From NCBI RefSeq assembly GCF_014641655.1, contig NZ_BMID01000001.1, forward strand, positions 310,001 through 374,000: 64,000 bases of DNA, written 5' to 3'. The notes beneath the pieces are model-generated. The model did not search any database, was not told the DNA's origin, and saw only the letters and a program-made list of their open reading frames with translations. Positions 7,036 to 16,183 of the stretch are shown here, piece by piece; position 1 is the first letter of the stretch, and each line of letters opens with the position of its first letter. The DNA comes from Pseudoblastomonas marina (lineage in GTDB: Bacteria; Pseudomonadota; Alphaproteobacteria; Sphingomonadales; Sphingomonadaceae). Both the position numbers and the translations under genes were made by a program.

Positions 7036-7617
7036 ATGAAACCGATTACCCTTACGCTTGCCGCCGCTTCTGCCCTCGCGCTCGCCGCCTGCGCCGAAGC
7101 GCCCGACGAAGCCGAAACCGACATGGCCGCCGAAGAAGCGGCGCCGGTCGAGGATACGGCGATGACCGAAGGCACGATCGTCGAGGTCGCGCAGGGCAAT
7201 GAGGATTTCTCGACCCTCGTCAGCGCGGTGACCAGCGCCGAACTGGCCGAAACGCTGTCGGGCCCCGGGCCCTACACGGTGTTCGCGCCGACCAACGCGG
7301 CCTTCGCTAAGGTGCCGCAGGCTGCGCGCGACCAGCTGATGAGCGAAGCCGGCAAGGAAGATCTCGCGGGCATTCTCACCTACCATGTCGTGCCGGGCGA
7401 GACGAACGCCGCTACGCTGACCTCCGCGATCGAAAACGCAGGCGAGGCCGGCTACACGCTGACGACCGTGAACGGCGCCACGCTGACCGCGACGGTGCAG
7501 GACGGCAATGTCGTGCTGACCGATGCCGCGGGCAATACCGCAATGGTGACAGCAACCGACGTCGCCGCCTCGAACGGCGTGATCCACGTCATCGATACGG
7601 TGCTGATGCCCGAGTAA
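7036..7617 (+). CDS. Fasciclin (FAS1) domain lipoprotein
   Basis: The protein is 193 residues. Residues 1-18 are a lipoprotein signal ending in LAAC, followed by an acidic linker (EAPDEAETDMAAEEAAP) and one FAS1 domain from about 55 to the end. The domain shows the H1 motif GPYTVFAPTNAAFAKVP and H2 motif VIHVIDTVLMP, plus ILTYHVVPGE between them. FAS1 domains mediate adhesion or carbohydrate/protein binding at the cell surface; bacterial single-domain forms are common in stress regulons. The ATG has TGAAGGACC upstream, a perfect EcfG promoter lies at 6937, and a strong terminator follows at 7643. Confidence 0.92.
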   Translation: MKPITLTLAAASALALAACAEAPDEAETDMAAEEAAPVEDTAMTEGTIVEVAQGNEDFSTLVSAVTSAELAETLSGPGPYTVFAPTNAAFAKVPQAARDQLMSEAGKEDLAGILTYHVVPGETNAATLTSAIENAGEAGYTLTTVNGATLTATVQDGNVVLTDAAGNTAMVTATDVAASNGVIHVIDTVLMPE

Positions 7618-7642
7618 CGGCAAGCGATCCCCAACCGGAAAG

Positions 7643-7667
7643 GGCGGCGCCTCGGCGCCGCCTTTTT
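7643..7667 (+). terminator. Intrinsic terminator after fasciclin gene
   Basis: GGCGGCGCC and GGCGCCGCC pair perfectly around a TC-centred loop and are followed by TTTTT (7663-7667). It also serves as a barrier to the convergent DUF962 gene. Confidence 0.85.
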
Positions 7668-7677
7668 CATGTGGGGC

Positions 7678-8019
7678 TCAATCGCTATCGACGCCCGCGC
7701 GTTCGAGCTCCGGACCGAGCCTTCCGGTCAGCCAAAGCCACCACATCCTGAAATCGGCGGCGAGGCTCCACAGCGGATAGGTGAATGTGGCCGGCCTGTT
7801 CCGCTCGACGCGGAAATGCGCGATCCAGGCGAAGAAGTACCCTGCCAGCGGCATGGCGATCAGCCACCACCAGCGCCCGGTGGCAAGCGCGAAGACCGCG
7901 ATCGCCACCACCAGCGTGGTCCCGACATAATGCAACGCGCGCGTCGCCGGCTTGCTGTGTTCGCGCAGGTAGAACGGCCAGAACGACGCGAAGTCCGAAT
8001 AGGCGCGCTCCCCGGACAT
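7678..8019 (-). CDS. DUF962/Mpo1-like membrane protein
   Basis: The protein is 113 residues with the Mpo1/DUF962 signature: an N-terminal [28 protein letters not shown], whose H residues are spaced as in the family, and later [30 protein letters not shown]. Two or three membrane segments lie between. Yeast Mpo1 is an Fe2+-dependent dioxygenase in fatty-acid alpha-oxidation and uses these histidines; bacterial members are uncharacterised. The start ATG overlaps the stop of the upstream S41 protease gene (ATGA), so they form a two-gene operon. Confidence 0.85.
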   Translation of the reverse strand: MSGERAYSDFASFWPFYLREHSKPATRALHYVGTTLVVAIAVFALATGRWWWLIAMPLAGYFFAWIAHFRVERNRPATFTYPLWSLAADFRMWWLWLTGRLGPELERAGVDSD

Positions 8020-9455
8020 CAATAGAGCCCCGGAATTTCCCATTGCGCGCCGCTCCGCTTGCCGGGCTGCGGCTGCAGGAACACCCTGTCGTCGGCGCTC
8101 ATCACGCTCTGGCCTTGGGTTTGCGTGGTGATCGGCGTGCACGAACGTCCGCCGAGGAAATCGAGCGCGGCCTTGATCGAGGCCTCGTTCGGATTGCCGA
8201 ACGGCGTGAAAATGTCGTCGCCCGCGCGACAGGTATTGGGCATCACGCTGGCGAGGCCGGTGAAGTATTCGCCCTGGCCGTTGCGGTTCTCGAGCTTCAG
8301 CGAGACGACCCGCAGGCGATCGTCGCAGGCGGTGATGTCGAACGCTTCCTGGCCGACCGGCTTGCCGAAGCTGTTCGACCCGACCAGCGCGAGCCCGTTG
8401 CCGAGCACGGGGATCATGTTGTTGGGCACGAATTCGGAGGCCGAAGCCGTACCGCCGGTGCTGATGAACGCGATCTTCGTCGCGTTGATCGCCTGCGGTT
8501 GCGAGGAGAAGTTGATGTCTTCGTTCTCGCTCGCGCGCGACGGGCGGAAGCTGATCCGGCTCATCAGGCTGCCGGCTTGGCTTCGCGCCAGCAGGTCGGT
8601 CAGCAGCACGCCCATCGAAACGAGGCCGCCGCCATTGTAGCGCAGGTCGACGATCACCTCGGTTACGCCTTGATCGCGGAATTTCTGGAACGCGTCGCGG
8701 ATGTTGGGTTCGACCGTTTCCGAACCGAAGGTCCGGAGATTGAGGTAGCCGACTTTCTTGCCGCCATCGTCGAGGACGAGAGCGCCGTAACGGTCGGAAA
8801 CCGGGTCGAGGTTGTAATTGGCCTTCGCCACCGTAGCGGTGATTTCCGCGCCGCCGAGCGGACGGAACCGCAGGGTCCGCGAGGTGCCGGGCGTGGACGG
8901 GCCGAGCGCGTCGCTGACCGCCTGCGCGCCACCGCTGGCAAACAGGGCGGCGACGGTGGTGCCGTTGATCGCGAGCAATTCGGTCCCGCGGTCGAAGCCC
9001 GCCGCAAAGGCGGGGGCGTTCTCGAACGCCTCGGCGATGAACACGCGGGCGTTGGACGTATCGTAGACAAGGCGAATGCCGAAGCCTGCGGTGGCCCCGG
9101 ATTCGATCCGCGCATTTTCTTCCGCGATCGAGGTGACGTAGCTGAAGTAACGATCCTTGTCCTGTGCGCGGGCAGGCGCGACCAGCGCGTCGATATAGGG
9201 CTGGATCGCGTTGAATTGCGACCGATTGACCGAGGTGTCGAGCAGGTTGGGGAACAGGTAGTTCGTATTGAACACGTTGAAGGTCGTCGCGAGACGGTTC
9301 TGGATCGAACAGGTCGCCACGGTGGGGGTCGGCGTGGGGGTCGCCCCGGTCGGGGGCGGCTCGTCGCCACCGCACGCGGCGACCAGTGCGGCGCAGGCGG
9401 TGGTGAAGGCGAAGCGGCTGGTGCGCGTGCAGGCGCGGAGCTTGGCGAGAGCCAT
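8019..9455 (-). CDS. S41 family (C-terminal processing/tricorn-like) peptidase lipoprotein
   Basis: The protein is 478 residues. The N-terminus is basic then hydrophobic, with lipobox VAAC at about residue 28, followed by a [11 protein letters not shown] linker. A PDZ-like region spans about 120-210 ([21 protein letters not shown]). The S41 catalytic core spans about 225-400: [12 protein letters not shown], then the serine in [11 protein letters not shown] and K/N downstream. Three or more cysteines in the C-terminal part may stabilise an extracytoplasmic fold. S41 peptidases degrade or process periplasmic proteins. The gene is followed by DUF962 through an ATGA overlap. The start has GGGGATC eight bases upstream. 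Confidence 0.88.
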   Translation of the reverse strand: MALAKLRACTRTSRFAFTTACAALVAACGGDEPPPTGATPTPTPTVATCSIQNRLATTFNVFNTNYLFPNLLDTSVNRSQFNAIQPYIDALVAPARAQDKDRYFSYVTSIAEENARIESGATAGFGIRLVYDTSNARVFIAEAFENAPAFAAGFDRGTELLAINGTTVAALFASGGAQAVSDALGPSTPGTSRTLRFRPLGGAEITATVAKANYNLDPVSDRYGALVLDDGGKKVGYLNLRTFGSETVEPNIRDAFQKFRDQGVTEVIVDLRYNGGGLVSMGVLLTDLLARSQAGSLMSRISFRPSRASENEDINFSSQPQAINATKIAFISTGGTASASEFVPNNMIPVLGNGLALVGSNSFGKPVGQEAFDITACDDRLRVVSLKLENRNGQGEYFTGLASVMPNTCRAGDDIFTPFGNPNEASIKAALDFLGGRSCTPITTQTQGQSVMSADDRVFLQPQPGKRSGAQWEIPGLY

Positions 9456-9647
9456 GATGTGCGATCCCCTAGATAACTTCCCGTCAGGATGCGGGAGCTA
9501 GCGACCCGAAGCAATATGGAAAATGAACGGGATCGTCCCCACGTCGTTGCGCATTGATGGGAAAACCGGGCGTTGCAAGCTATCCACCCTCGACCGGGGG
9601 AGGGTCATCCAGCTACGCCCCCTGCAGATAACACGAAGAGGATCACG

Positions 9648-10274
9648 ATGACCGATTGCCCCGCTTGGCTGGCGGAAAAGCTGCCCGAAGCGAAGCCGCA
9701 CCACGCGCAGCTCGCTGTCGCGCAATATGCCGATGCCGAAACGCTCGGCGTGGACGGTTTCACGCTGACATCGGCTGCTTTCCAGGATGGCGGTGCGCTC
9801 GATCCGTGCTTCACGGCCGACGAGGAAGACGCTGTCGCCCCACCGCTCGAATGGACCACGCCGCCTGCGGGAACCGAAGAACTCGTGCTCGTCGCTCAGG
9901 ATCCGGCGGGGCGTAACGACCAGCCGCACCTGCACTGGCTTGCCTGGGGCTTCGCGCCGCAGCAGGGTAAGCTGCTCGAGGGCGAAAGCGCACCCTTCGC
10001 CGGCAAGAATGCCGCGGGCAATTCCGAATGGCTCCTGCCCAAGCTCGATATCGGCGATCCGGCGCATGATTACGTGTTCCAGCTGTTCGCAATCGATCGT
10101 CCGCTCGGGCTGATGCCCGGCGCGGGCGCGGACGAAGTCTTCTCCGTGCTCGATGGCAACGTGCTCGGCGCAGCGGTGCTGACCGCGAAATACGAGCCCG
10201 AGGATCTCGACGATCTGCTCGGCGATGACGCGGCCGCAGCCGGCGATGATCTCGATTGGGACGCCGAGGCGTAA
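9648..10274 (+). CDS. YbhB/YbcL-type phosphatidylethanolamine-binding (PEBP) protein
   Basis: The protein is 208 residues starting at the ATG 9648 behind AGAGGATC. The PEBP core is clear: APPLEWTTPPAGTEELVLVAQDPA (the D-P-D/A loop), PHLHWLAWGF (H in the anion site), then AHDYVFQLFAIDRPLGL (Y-x-F-x-x-x-A-x-D). It has an added acidic C-terminal tail (DDLLGDDAAAAGDDLDWDAEA) not usual in the family. It has no signal peptide, so it is cytosolic. Bacterial PEBPs are of uncertain function and are suggested to modulate kinases or bind lipids. It stands alone, with no evident operon partner. Confidence 0.88.
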   Translation: MTDCPAWLAEKLPEAKPHHAQLAVAQYADAETLGVDGFTLTSAAFQDGGALDPCFTADEEDAVAPPLEWTTPPAGTEELVLVAQDPAGRNDQPHLHWLAWGFAPQQGKLLEGESAPFAGKNAAGNSEWLLPKLDIGDPAHDYVFQLFAIDRPLGLMPGAGADEVFSVLDGNVLGAAVLTAKYEPEDLDDLLGDDAAAAGDDLDWDAEA

Positions 10275-10374
10275 ACCCCCTTGCGAGGAAACTGGGGGGA
10301 AAACGCCCCCCTGCCTCGACCGCGACTTGCCACAGGCGTATCGCAAAGTCGCCAAATTATAGGGAGACTACACA

Positions 10375-10626
10375 ATGGCCGCCAAGAACAACGCACTCGC
10401 CAAGCCGGTGAACCTTTCGCCGCAGCTCGAAGAGGTGGTCGGCAAGGGGCCGATGCCGCGTAGCCAGGTGACTTCGAAGGTGTGGGAATACATCAAGAAG
10501 CACGACCTGCAGGCGTCCGACGACAAGCGCATGATCGAGCCCGACGCCAAGCTGGGCGGCGTGATCGGCACCGAGAAGATCTCGATGTTCAAGATGACCG
10601 CCGCGGTGTCGAAGCACCTCAGCTAA
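10375..10626 (+). CDS. SWIB/MDM2 domain protein
   Basis: The protein is 83 residues, nearly all a SWIB domain: V.LS..L.E.VG.GPMPRSQVTSKVWEYIKKHDLQ, then DDKRMI.PDAKLG and the C-terminal ISMFKMTAAVSKHLS. SWIB domains are best known in eukaryotic chromatin remodellers. Stand-alone bacterial copies occur in chlamydiae and in many alphaproteobacteria, possibly as nucleoid or topoisomerase-associated factors. The ATG at 10375 is preceded by AGGGAGAC. It is monocistronic, with a short gap before the convergent DoxX gene. Confidence 0.93.
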   Translation: MAAKNNALAKPVNLSPQLEEVVGKGPMPRSQVTSKVWEYIKKHDLQASDDKRMIEPDAKLGGVIGTEKISMFKMTAAVSKHLS

Positions 10627-10663
10627 GTCGTCAAGGCAATCAAATGACTGGGCGGGTGCGGCC

Positions 10664-11083
10664 TCAGCGGCTGCGCTCGCCCTTTTTCTTGGGTGCGAAC
10701 GGCCAATCCACCGCCTTCGAGACCCACAGCGCCAGCCAGACCAGCAGCGGTTGCGCGAACATGCGCGGGACGTGGTAGCCGAGCCCCCAGCCACCGTCCG
10801 GACGCGCCATGTCCATCGCGAAATGGTTGATATTTGCAGGAAACACACAGGCGGCATAGAGTGCGAGTCCCCAGCCGCCGGCACGGCGCAGGCGTCCGGA
10901 CCAAGGCTGGAGCAACACGATCGCGCCCGCCAGTTCGGCCACTCCGGTGAGGGCGATGACGGCGTCCGGCAACGGGACCCAGCCCGGCGTGATGGCAAGG
11001 AATGGGGCCGGATCGACGAGATGGCGAAAGCCGGCAAAGGCATAGAAGGCAGCGAGAAGCCAGCGCAGGCCCGTGCGGATCAC
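10664..11083 (-). CDS. DoxX-like four-helix membrane protein
   Basis: The protein is 139 residues with four membrane segments (about 5-20, 38-60, 68-85 and 105-125). RWLLAAFYAFAGFRHLVDPAPF, VAELAGAIVLL and FPANINHFAMD recall the DoxX/DUF4267 group, whose conserved GF.H and N-x-x-H positions are visible. The family includes subunits of quinone-linked oxidoreductases, but most members are uncharacterised. The start overlaps the stop of the upstream cupin gene (ATGA), so the two are co-translated. Confidence 0.75.
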   Translation of the reverse strand: MIRTGLRWLLAAFYAFAGFRHLVDPAPFLAITPGWVPLPDAVIALTGVAELAGAIVLLQPWSGRLRRAGGWGLALYAACVFPANINHFAMDMARPDGGWGLGYHVPRMFAQPLLVWLALWVSKAVDWPFAPKKKGERSR

Positions 11084-11529
11084 GCTGCACTCTCGCCGGG
11101 CGCCCAGCCGGGCGGCGCAAGCTCGAAACCGTCGAACTCGAAGCCCGGCGCGACCACGCAGCTGACGAGGACATAGCCATGCGCCCCGTCCGCCGCGCTT
11201 CGCGCCGCCTGCCAGTGTCCGGAAGGAATGACGTGCTGGACCTGATCGCCGGCGAGAATGTCCGGACCGAGACGGTGTTGTGTCGTCGGCCCCGAATCGG
11301 TCGTCGCGACCGACAGTTCGAGCGGATCGCCCGCATGCCAGAGCCAGATCTCAGTCGCATCCACCCGGTGCCAATGCGATGCCTGGCCCGCCTCGAGCAG
11401 GAAATGGATCGCGGTGGACCCTGCGCGGGCGCCATGGTCTGCCGGTGCCCGCCAGGTTTCGCGATACCAACCGCCTTCGGGGTGCGGCTGCAGCGACAGC
11501 CGTTCGATCAGGTCCCCTGCATTCGCCAT
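11080..11529 (-). CDS. Cupin domain protein (DUF985 family)
   Basis: The protein is 149 residues with the DUF985 signature: L.L.PHPEGGWYRETWRAP, then STAIHFLLEAGQASHWHRVDATEIWLWHAGDPLEL, and the C-terminal CVVAPGFEFDGFELAPPGW. The fold is a small beta-barrel cupin, and the H-W-H-x-x-x-x-E pattern is its probable metal or ligand site. Yeast and bacterial members are uncharacterised sugar-binding-like proteins. It is upstream of a DoxX-like gene with an ATGA overlap, which suggests a small redox or detoxification operon. Confidence 0.9.
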   Translation of the reverse strand: MANAGDLIERLSLQPHPEGGWYRETWRAPADHGARAGSTAIHFLLEAGQASHWHRVDATEIWLWHAGDPLELSVATTDSGPTTQHRLGPDILAGDQVQHVIPSGHWQAARSAADGAHGYVLVSCVVAPGFEFDGFELAPPGWAPGESAA

Positions 11530-11539
11530 GCTGCGGGAG

Positions 11540-12052
11540 TTAGCGCCGGCTTTCGAGTTTGGACAGGACCCGGACGAAAAAGGCGGTCGACCAGCCGAGC
11601 ATGAGCACGCCGATGATGCCCTCCGATGCCGCGATCATTCGCCAGCTCGGATCGATGTAATTGTCGGTGAAACCGAGCGTGGCATAGGTGATCGACGAGA
11701 AATATATCGCGGTGTCGAGGTCGGGCACTGCTCCGATTGCCGAGTAGAGGAAGGCGAAGGCCCAGATTTCGGCGAAGTGCAAGCCGAAGATCGCGAGAAC
11801 GATACCCACGACCACGATCCCGCCGCGGATCGAGAGTGGCTCGTACCGTTCGAACCGATAGTGGCGTTCGGAACTTCCTTCTTTCTCGCGCTCTTCCGCA
11901 TTCTGCTCGCGCGTGAGCAAATTGCTGAGCGAGAACAGGCCGACCCCGTGGATCAGCACCGCAACGACGATCATCACCGCACTGAGTGCCAGCTGCGACG
12001 TCATGGACGGCGTCAGGCTGAACAGGTGGCTCCCCTCGGCGCCGATATCCAT
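11540..12052 (-). CDS. Two-pore-segment potassium-channel-like membrane protein
   Basis: The protein is 170 residues. A first membrane helix lies at about 18-42, followed by a charged cytosolic loop (LTREQNAEEREKEGSSERHY). A second helix spans about 76-97, a pore region TAIYFSSITYATLGFTD about 112-128, and a last helix about 140-160. This is the Ion_trans_2 layout of simple K+ channels, but the selectivity filter reads T-L-G-F rather than T-V-G-Y, a variant also seen in other bacterial members. No regulatory RCK domain is attached. It ends 10 bases before the start of the cupin gene and may lead that operon. Confidence 0.75.
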   Translation of the reverse strand: MDIGAEGSHLFSLTPSMTSQLALSAVMIVVAVLIHGVGLFSLSNLLTREQNAEEREKEGSSERHYRFERYEPLSIRGGIVVVGIVLAIFGLHFAEIWAFAFLYSAIGAVPDLDTAIYFSSITYATLGFTDNYIDPSWRMIAASEGIIGVLMLGWSTAFFVRVLSKLESRR

Positions 12053-12160
12053 GTCAGGTCTCTTCAGGGGGGCGCCCCCCGGCCATCAGGTGCTGAACTG
12101 GCCGCTGGTTGCTCGAACGGTCGGAGGCCGAAGCGCTAGCTTGCCGGTCGTGGTCTTCCA

Positions 12161-12358
12161 TCAGCCTTCGTCGTCGCCGTCCACGTGCTCGGGGAGGCCG
12201 TCGCGATCGGTCGAGGCATAATCCTCGAGCTCGTCTTCGGACATGCTGTCGTACATCTGCTTGGACGCGCCCTGGAGCTCTGAGACCTTGGTCTCGCCGC
12301 GCTTGGCGGAAAGGGCGGCACCGGCCGCGCGTTGCTGGGCCTTCGACTTCGCTGGCAT
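12161..12358 (-). CDS. DUF3008 small stress-type protein
   Basis: The protein is 65 residues. The opening MPAKSKAQQRAAGAALSAKRGE, followed by LQGASKQMYDSMSEDELEDYAST and PEHVD, is the signature of DUF3008, a small hydrophilic alphaproteobacterial family of unknown role often found with stress genes. The ATG overlaps the stop of the upstream DUF2945 gene (ATGA). The three genes 12793 to 12161 run in one direction with little or no gap, and a near-consensus EcfG element sits before the first. Confidence 0.85.
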   Translation of the reverse strand: MPAKSKAQQRAAGAALSAKRGETKVSELQGASKQMYDSMSEDELEDYASTDRDGLPEHVDGDDEG

Positions 12359-12585
12359 CAGGTTTTCTCCTTCAGTTCCGAGCCGCGTTTCAGCACTTCG
12401 TCGCCGTCGTCCTGCCTGATCAAATAGGCCGGATTGGCCTCGTCGCCGTGCTTTGTGACTTCGGTGCCCTGCAGAGTGCGCGTGACTTCGCGCTCGAACC
12501 GTTCCTTGATCTGGCCCGATCCTGTGCCGTTACCCCAGTTCCACTCGACATGCTGGTCGGCCTGGAAACTGTTCGCTTTGCTCAC
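12358..12585 (-). CDS. DUF2945 (HVA1-type TUDOR-like) protein
   Basis: The protein is 75 residues, a single small beta-barrel: F.....VEWNWGNGTGSGQIKERFEREVTRTLQGTEVTKHGDEANPAYLIRQDDGDEVLKRGSEL. The G-x-G-x-I...t....G..v.r.a...nPaYli.qddG..vlk..sEl pattern defines DUF2945, annotated as a hypervirulence-associated TUDOR domain; its biochemical role is unknown. It lies inside a three-gene operon with a small membrane protein upstream and a DUF3008 gene downstream (ATGA overlap). The operon composition suggests general stress response. Confidence 0.85.
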   Translation of the reverse strand: MSKANSFQADQHVEWNWGNGTGSGQIKERFEREVTRTLQGTEVTKHGDEANPAYLIRQDDGDEVLKRGSELKEKT

Positions 12586-12589
12586 CCGT

Positions 12590-12793
12590 CTACTCCGCCG
12601 GTGCGGCCGTGCTCGAAACGCTCGGTTCGGGTTCGTCCCCGGACGAAGACGCGGCGCCTGTCATCCAGGTGATCGATAGGGCGACAATCGCGATCAGCAG
12701 GCCGATGAGCAGCACCCACCGGACAACGCCGCTGCTGCTGCCGCCGCGGACCTCGTCGGTCTCGACGTGGATCTCTTCGCCTTCCTTGCGCAT
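12590..12793 (-). CDS. Small single-pass membrane protein
   Basis: The protein is 67 residues from the ATG 12791-12793, preceded by GGGAGGACTTGAA. It has a charged cytosolic N-terminus (MRKEGEEIHVETDEVRGGSSSG), one membrane helix at about 23-44 (VVRWVLLIGLLIAIVALSITW) and a short S/E-rich outer tail. The pattern 'VETDEARGGSTPGVVRWVL..L' with one helix is common in sphingomonads and has no known function. It heads the DUF2945-DUF3008 operon. A longer start at 12835 has no ribosome site. Confidence 0.7.
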   Translation of the reverse strand: MRKEGEEIHVETDEVRGGSSSGVVRWVLLIGLLIAIVALSITWMTGAASSSGDEPEPSVSSTAAPAE

Positions 12794-12828
12794 TTCAAGT
12801 CCTCCCGTTCGTATCGCTACGCAAAGGA

Positions 12829-12853
12829 AATGCACCGGGATCGGGCGGGTTCC
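12829..12853 (-). promoter_or_regulatory. Near-consensus EcfG promoter for the DUF2945/DUF3008 operon
   Basis: On the minus strand GGAAC (12853-12849) is followed by 16 bases and CATT, one base away from the CGTT -10. It lies about 36 bases before the operon's first start codon. It is a weaker match than the two perfect sites at 4559 and 6937. Confidence 0.4.
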
Positions 12854-12865
12854 TGACTGTCTCGG

Positions 12866-13690
12866 CTAGGCGCGCAGCAGCTCGTTGATCCCGGTCTTCT
12901 CGCGGGTTTGCGCATCGACGGTCTTGACGATGACCGCGCAGGCGAGACCCGGTCCGCCATCTTTGCCCGGCAGCGATCCCGGGACGACCACCGAAAATGG
13001 CGGGATATGGCCGCGGATCACCTCTCCGGTGTCGCGATAGACGATCTTGGTCGACTGGGTGATGAAGACGCCCATCGCCACCACGCAGCCTTCGCCCACG
13101 ATCACGCCCTCGACGATTTCGGAGCGCGCGCCGATGAAGCAATTGTCGCCGATGATCGTCGGATTGGCCTGCATCGGCTCGAGCACTCCGCCGATCCCCG
13201 CACCCGCCGAGATATGGCAATTCTCGCCGATCTGCGCGCAGGAGCCGATCGAGGCCCAGGTGTCGACCATCGTGCCCTTGCCGACATGGGCACCGATATT
13301 GACGAAGCTGGGCATCAGCACGCAGTCGGGCGCGATATAGCTGCCCTCGCGGGCGATCGCACCGGGAACGACCCGGAAGCCAGCGTCGCGGAAGCGGGCT
13401 TCGTCCCACCCGGCGAACTTGCTCGGCACCTTGTCGAACGCGGGATGGCCCGCGCTGCCGCCTTCCATGACGCGGTTGTCGTTGAGGCGGAAGGACAGCA
13501 ACACCGCCTTCTTGAGCCACTGGTTGACGGTCCAGCCTCCCTTGCCGTCGGGTTCGGCAACGCGACCCTCGCCGCTGTCGAGCATGGCAAGCGCGCGTTC
13601 GACCGCGGTCCGGATCGCGTCGTCGCTGGAATCGAGGTCTGCACGGTTTTCCCATGCGGCTTCGATGGTCTGGGCGAGGGTGTCGGTCAT
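12866..13690 (-). CDS. dapD: 2,3,4,5-tetrahydropyridine-2,6-dicarboxylate N-succinyltransferase
   Basis: The protein is 274 residues, the normal length. It catalyses succinylation of tetrahydrodipicolinate in the lysine/diaminopimelate pathway, in the cytosol as a trimer. The middle of the protein is a left-handed beta-helix of hexapeptide repeats ([30 protein letters not shown]..., then [15 protein letters not shown]). The signatures SIGSCAQIG and [24 protein letters not shown] are those of DapD. The start is the ATG 13688-13690; the very long frame to 15193 is antisense to the subtilase and is not real. No other lysine gene is adjacent. Confidence 0.96.
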   Translation of the reverse strand: MTDTLAQTIEAAWENRADLDSSDDAIRTAVERALAMLDSGEGRVAEPDGKGGWTVNQWLKKAVLLSFRLNDNRVMEGGSAGHPAFDKVPSKFAGWDEARFRDAGFRVVPGAIAREGSYIAPDCVLMPSFVNIGAHVGKGTMVDTWASIGSCAQIGENCHISAGAGIGGVLEPMQANPTIIGDNCFIGARSEIVEGVIVGEGCVVAMGVFITQSTKIVYRDTGEVIRGHIPPFSVVVPGSLPGKDGGPGLACAVIVKTVDAQTREKTGINELLRA

Positions 13691-13843
13691 GCGATCGCTT
13701 TCAGCAAATGGGTTCTCGTTCGGCGCGCTAACGCCTCGGGTGCCGGGCGGCAAGCGCGTCCGGCGCGGGAACTGGGGCGTATCCGTTAAGGTTCTAGGTA
13801 TCAGCGCCGTGCTAGACCCGCGTGAAGGTCGGCAGTTTCCGGG

Positions 13844-16180
13844 ATGACGCAAATGAGCTTGAAACGTGGATGGAAGGTGCGCGCGGGTGCCTGCGCGGCG
13901 GTGATCGCCCTGCTGGCCGCCTGTGGCGGCGGTTCCCCGCCTCGCTCGACGCCGGCCCCGACGCCCACGCCAACCGCAACCCCCACGCCGACGCCGACCC
14001 CCACGCCGACCCCGACGCCCACTCCGGCAAGCGTGTTCAACACGTCCGAATATCGTCGTTCGGATGGACCGGCCGACCACAATGCGATTGCCGCCTGGCA
14101 ACAGGGCGCGACCGGCGCCGGGGTCGCGATCGCCATCATCGATACCGGGATCGACAGCGACAGTCCCGAATTCGCGGGTCGCATCCTTCCGGCCTCGCGC
14201 GATGTCGCCGGCAGCCGGGGGATCGACCAGGAGGACGACCACGGAACCAATGTCGCGCTCGTCGCCGCGGCGGCGCGTAACAATACCGGGGTCATGGGCA
14301 TCGCCTACGAGGCGAACCTGCTGGTGTTGCGGGCCGATTTCCCGGGCACCTGCGCCGATGTGTCGGACGATGGAGGCACCAATTGCAGCCTGCGCGACAG
14401 CGATATCGCGGTCGGGATCCAATACGCGACCGACAACGGCGCGAAGATCATCAATCTCTCGCTCGGGGGTGGCAATCCCAGCCAGGCGGTTCGCACCGCC
14501 GTCCAGCGCGCGGTCGCCGCCGGCGTGGTGGTGATCGTTTCCTCGGGCAATGACGGCCTCGGATCGCCCGACAACTTCGCGGCCGGGATATCGGACGTCG
14601 GGAGCGGCGGCGTGATGATCGTCGGCTCGGTCGACGAGGGCGGCAATATCTCGTCCTTCTCGAACCGGGCCGGGACCTACATTTCCTCGTTCCTGACCGC
14701 CCGGGGCGAGCGGATCTGCTGCGTCTACGAGAACGGCGTGCTGAAGACCGAGACCGACAATACCGGGACCTACGTCTACCTTTTCTCGGGCACGAGCTTT
14801 GCCGCGCCGCAGGTGGCGGGCGCCGCGGCGCTGCTCTTCCAAGCGTTTCCGAACCTCAGCGGGCAGGATGTCGTCGAACTCCTGCTCGACACCGCGCGCG
14901 ATGCCGGGGCAACCGGCGACGACGACGTCTACGGACAGGGGATCCTCGATATCGCCGCGGCCTTCGCGCCGCAGGGCACTTTGTCGCTCGCCGATACGCG
15001 GGTGGCGATGGCGCTGACCGACAGCACGCTGGTCGGTGCGCCGGCGATGGGCGATGCGCTGGCCGGGGCGTCGATGCCGGTCACGCTGCTCGACAAGTAC
15101 GAACGTGCCTACAGTTCCGATCTCGGCGCGCGCGCCCTGGGCGCACAGGTCGCGCCGAAGCTGGAAGGCGCGTTGCGCGACGATCTGCGCCATGTGGGTC
15201 TCGGTAGCGACGCGCTATCGCTCTCCTTCGCGATCGACGGCACCGCACTGCGTTCGCCGTGGGGCGGGCGGCTGTCGCTGTCCGCCGAGGATGCCGAACA
15301 GGCCCGCGTGCTGGCGGCTCGCGTGGCCGCGAGGATCGCACCCGATACGCAAATGGGCGTCGCCTTCCGGCAGGGCGCACAGGGGCTCGTCGCGCAATTG
15401 CAGGGCCAGTCGCGCCCAGCCTTCCTGATCGCTTCGGGCGGGCAGGACGATACCGGTTTTGCATTGGGCGACACGATGAGCTTCGCGCTGCGACGCGATC
15501 TCGGCGATCTTGGTCTGACGCTGAGCGCGGAAAGTGGGACGGTGCTGGCCGGCGCGCGCGGGCGGTTCGCGGCGGATTTCGCCCGCAGCCGCGCCGAGGG
15601 CAACGCGATCCGTTTCGGAGCTTCGCTCGACGGCGATTACGGGCCCCTGACCGCGACGCTCGGAGCCAGCTGGCAGCGCGAGGACCGCACGGTGCTCGGC
15701 GCGCGCTTCCACGAGGCGCTCGGCGTCGGCGGGGCGGACAGCCTGTTCGTCGATGCCGATTTGCGCTTCGAAGCGGGCGACGGCTGGCGATTAGGCGGCG
15801 CCTTCCGGCAGGGTTGGACCTTCGCGCAGGGCACGCGCCTGGCGAGCAACGGCTGGGCGCTGGACCTCGAAAAGCGCGGCGTGCTGGGAAGGGATGACGG
15901 GATCGCCTTTCGCCTTTCGCAACCAATGCGCGTCGCCGATGGCGGGATCGACCTGACGCTGCCGGTCTATTGGGACTACGCCACACGCAGCGCGACGGTG
16001 GCGACCCGGTCGCTCGCGCTGGCGCCGACCGGTCGCGAGATCACCGGCGAGCTCGCCTGGCGCAGTCCGTTCCTCGGCGGCAATGCCAGCGCGAGCCTGT
16101 TCTACCGGACCGATCCGGGGCACTATGCCGACTTGCGCGACGATCCGGGCGTCGCGATCCGCTGGTCGCGCGAATTCTAG
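13844..16180 (+). CDS. Subtilisin-family (S8) serine protease with autotransporter-like C-terminus
   Basis: The protein is 778 residues. It has a signal peptide with lipobox LAAC at about residue 27, then a Pro-Thr linker (about 33-62). The S8 domain spans about 75-385, with the catalytic Asp in [10 protein letters not shown], His in DHGTNVA, the oxyanion Asn in SSGNDG and Ser in [16 protein letters not shown]. The remaining 390 residues are alternating beta strands with glycine-rich turns and end in an aromatic (IRWSREF), as in an outer-membrane barrel. A surface or secreted protease anchored or exported by its own barrel is likely. A start at 13853 (MSLKRG) is equally possible. Confidence 0.88.
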   Translation: MTQMSLKRGWKVRAGACAAVIALLAACGGGSPPRSTPAPTPTPTATPTPTPTPTPTPTPTPASVFNTSEYRRSDGPADHNAIAAWQQGATGAGVAIAIIDTGIDSDSPEFAGRILPASRDVAGSRGIDQEDDHGTNVALVAAAARNNTGVMGIAYEANLLVLRADFPGTCADVSDDGGTNCSLRDSDIAVGIQYATDNGAKIINLSLGGGNPSQAVRTAVQRAVAAGVVVIVSSGNDGLGSPDNFAAGISDVGSGGVMIVGSVDEGGNISSFSNRAGTYISSFLTARGERICCVYENGVLKTETDNTGTYVYLFSGTSFAAPQVAGAAALLFQAFPNLSGQDVVELLLDTARDAGATGDDDVYGQGILDIAAAFAPQGTLSLADTRVAMALTDSTLVGAPAMGDALAGASMPVTLLDKYERAYSSDLGARALGAQVAPKLEGALRDDLRHVGLGSDALSLSFAIDGTALRSPWGGRLSLSAEDAEQARVLAARVAARIAPDTQMGVAFRQGAQGLVAQLQGQSRPAFLIASGGQDDTGFALGDTMSFALRRDLGDLGLTLSAESGTVLAGARGRFAADFARSRAEGNAIRFGASLDGDYGPLTATLGASWQREDRTVLGARFHEALGVGGADSLFVDADLRFEAGDGWRLGGAFRQGWTFAQGTRLASNGWALDLEKRGVLGRDDGIAFRLSQPMRVADGGIDLTLPVYWDYATRSATVATRSLALAPTGREITGELAWRSPFLGGNASASLFYRTDPGHYADLRDDPGVAIRWSREF
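13949..14028 (+). repeat. Tandem ACGCCN-type repeat coding Pro-Thr linker
   Basis: Imperfect six-base units (ACGCCG, ACCCCC, ACGCCC) run for about 80 bases and encode alternating P and T between the lipobox and protease domain. Such runs are prone to slippage. A shorter PTPTPTP run occurs in the S41 protease. Confidence 0.8.
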
Positions 16181-16183
16181 CGC

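Noticed and set aside
7785-9476. 563-codon plus-strand frame
   Set aside because: Antisense to the S41 protease, whose minus-strand product has a signal peptide and catalytic motif.
13766-13786. GGAAC followed by CGTT near 13770
   Set aside because: Spacer is 11 bases, not the 16-17 needed for an EcfG promoter.
13949-14028. Tandem short repeats considered as CRISPR or satellite
   Set aside because: The units are 6 bases with no spacers and encode a Pro-Thr linker in frame within the subtilase. No CRISPR array is present anywhere in the window.
12866-15193. Very long minus-strand frame of 775 codons
   Set aside because: The frame from dapD (ending at 13690) continues through the antisense of the subtilase. 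High GC gives long antisense frames. Only the dapD part has family motifs.
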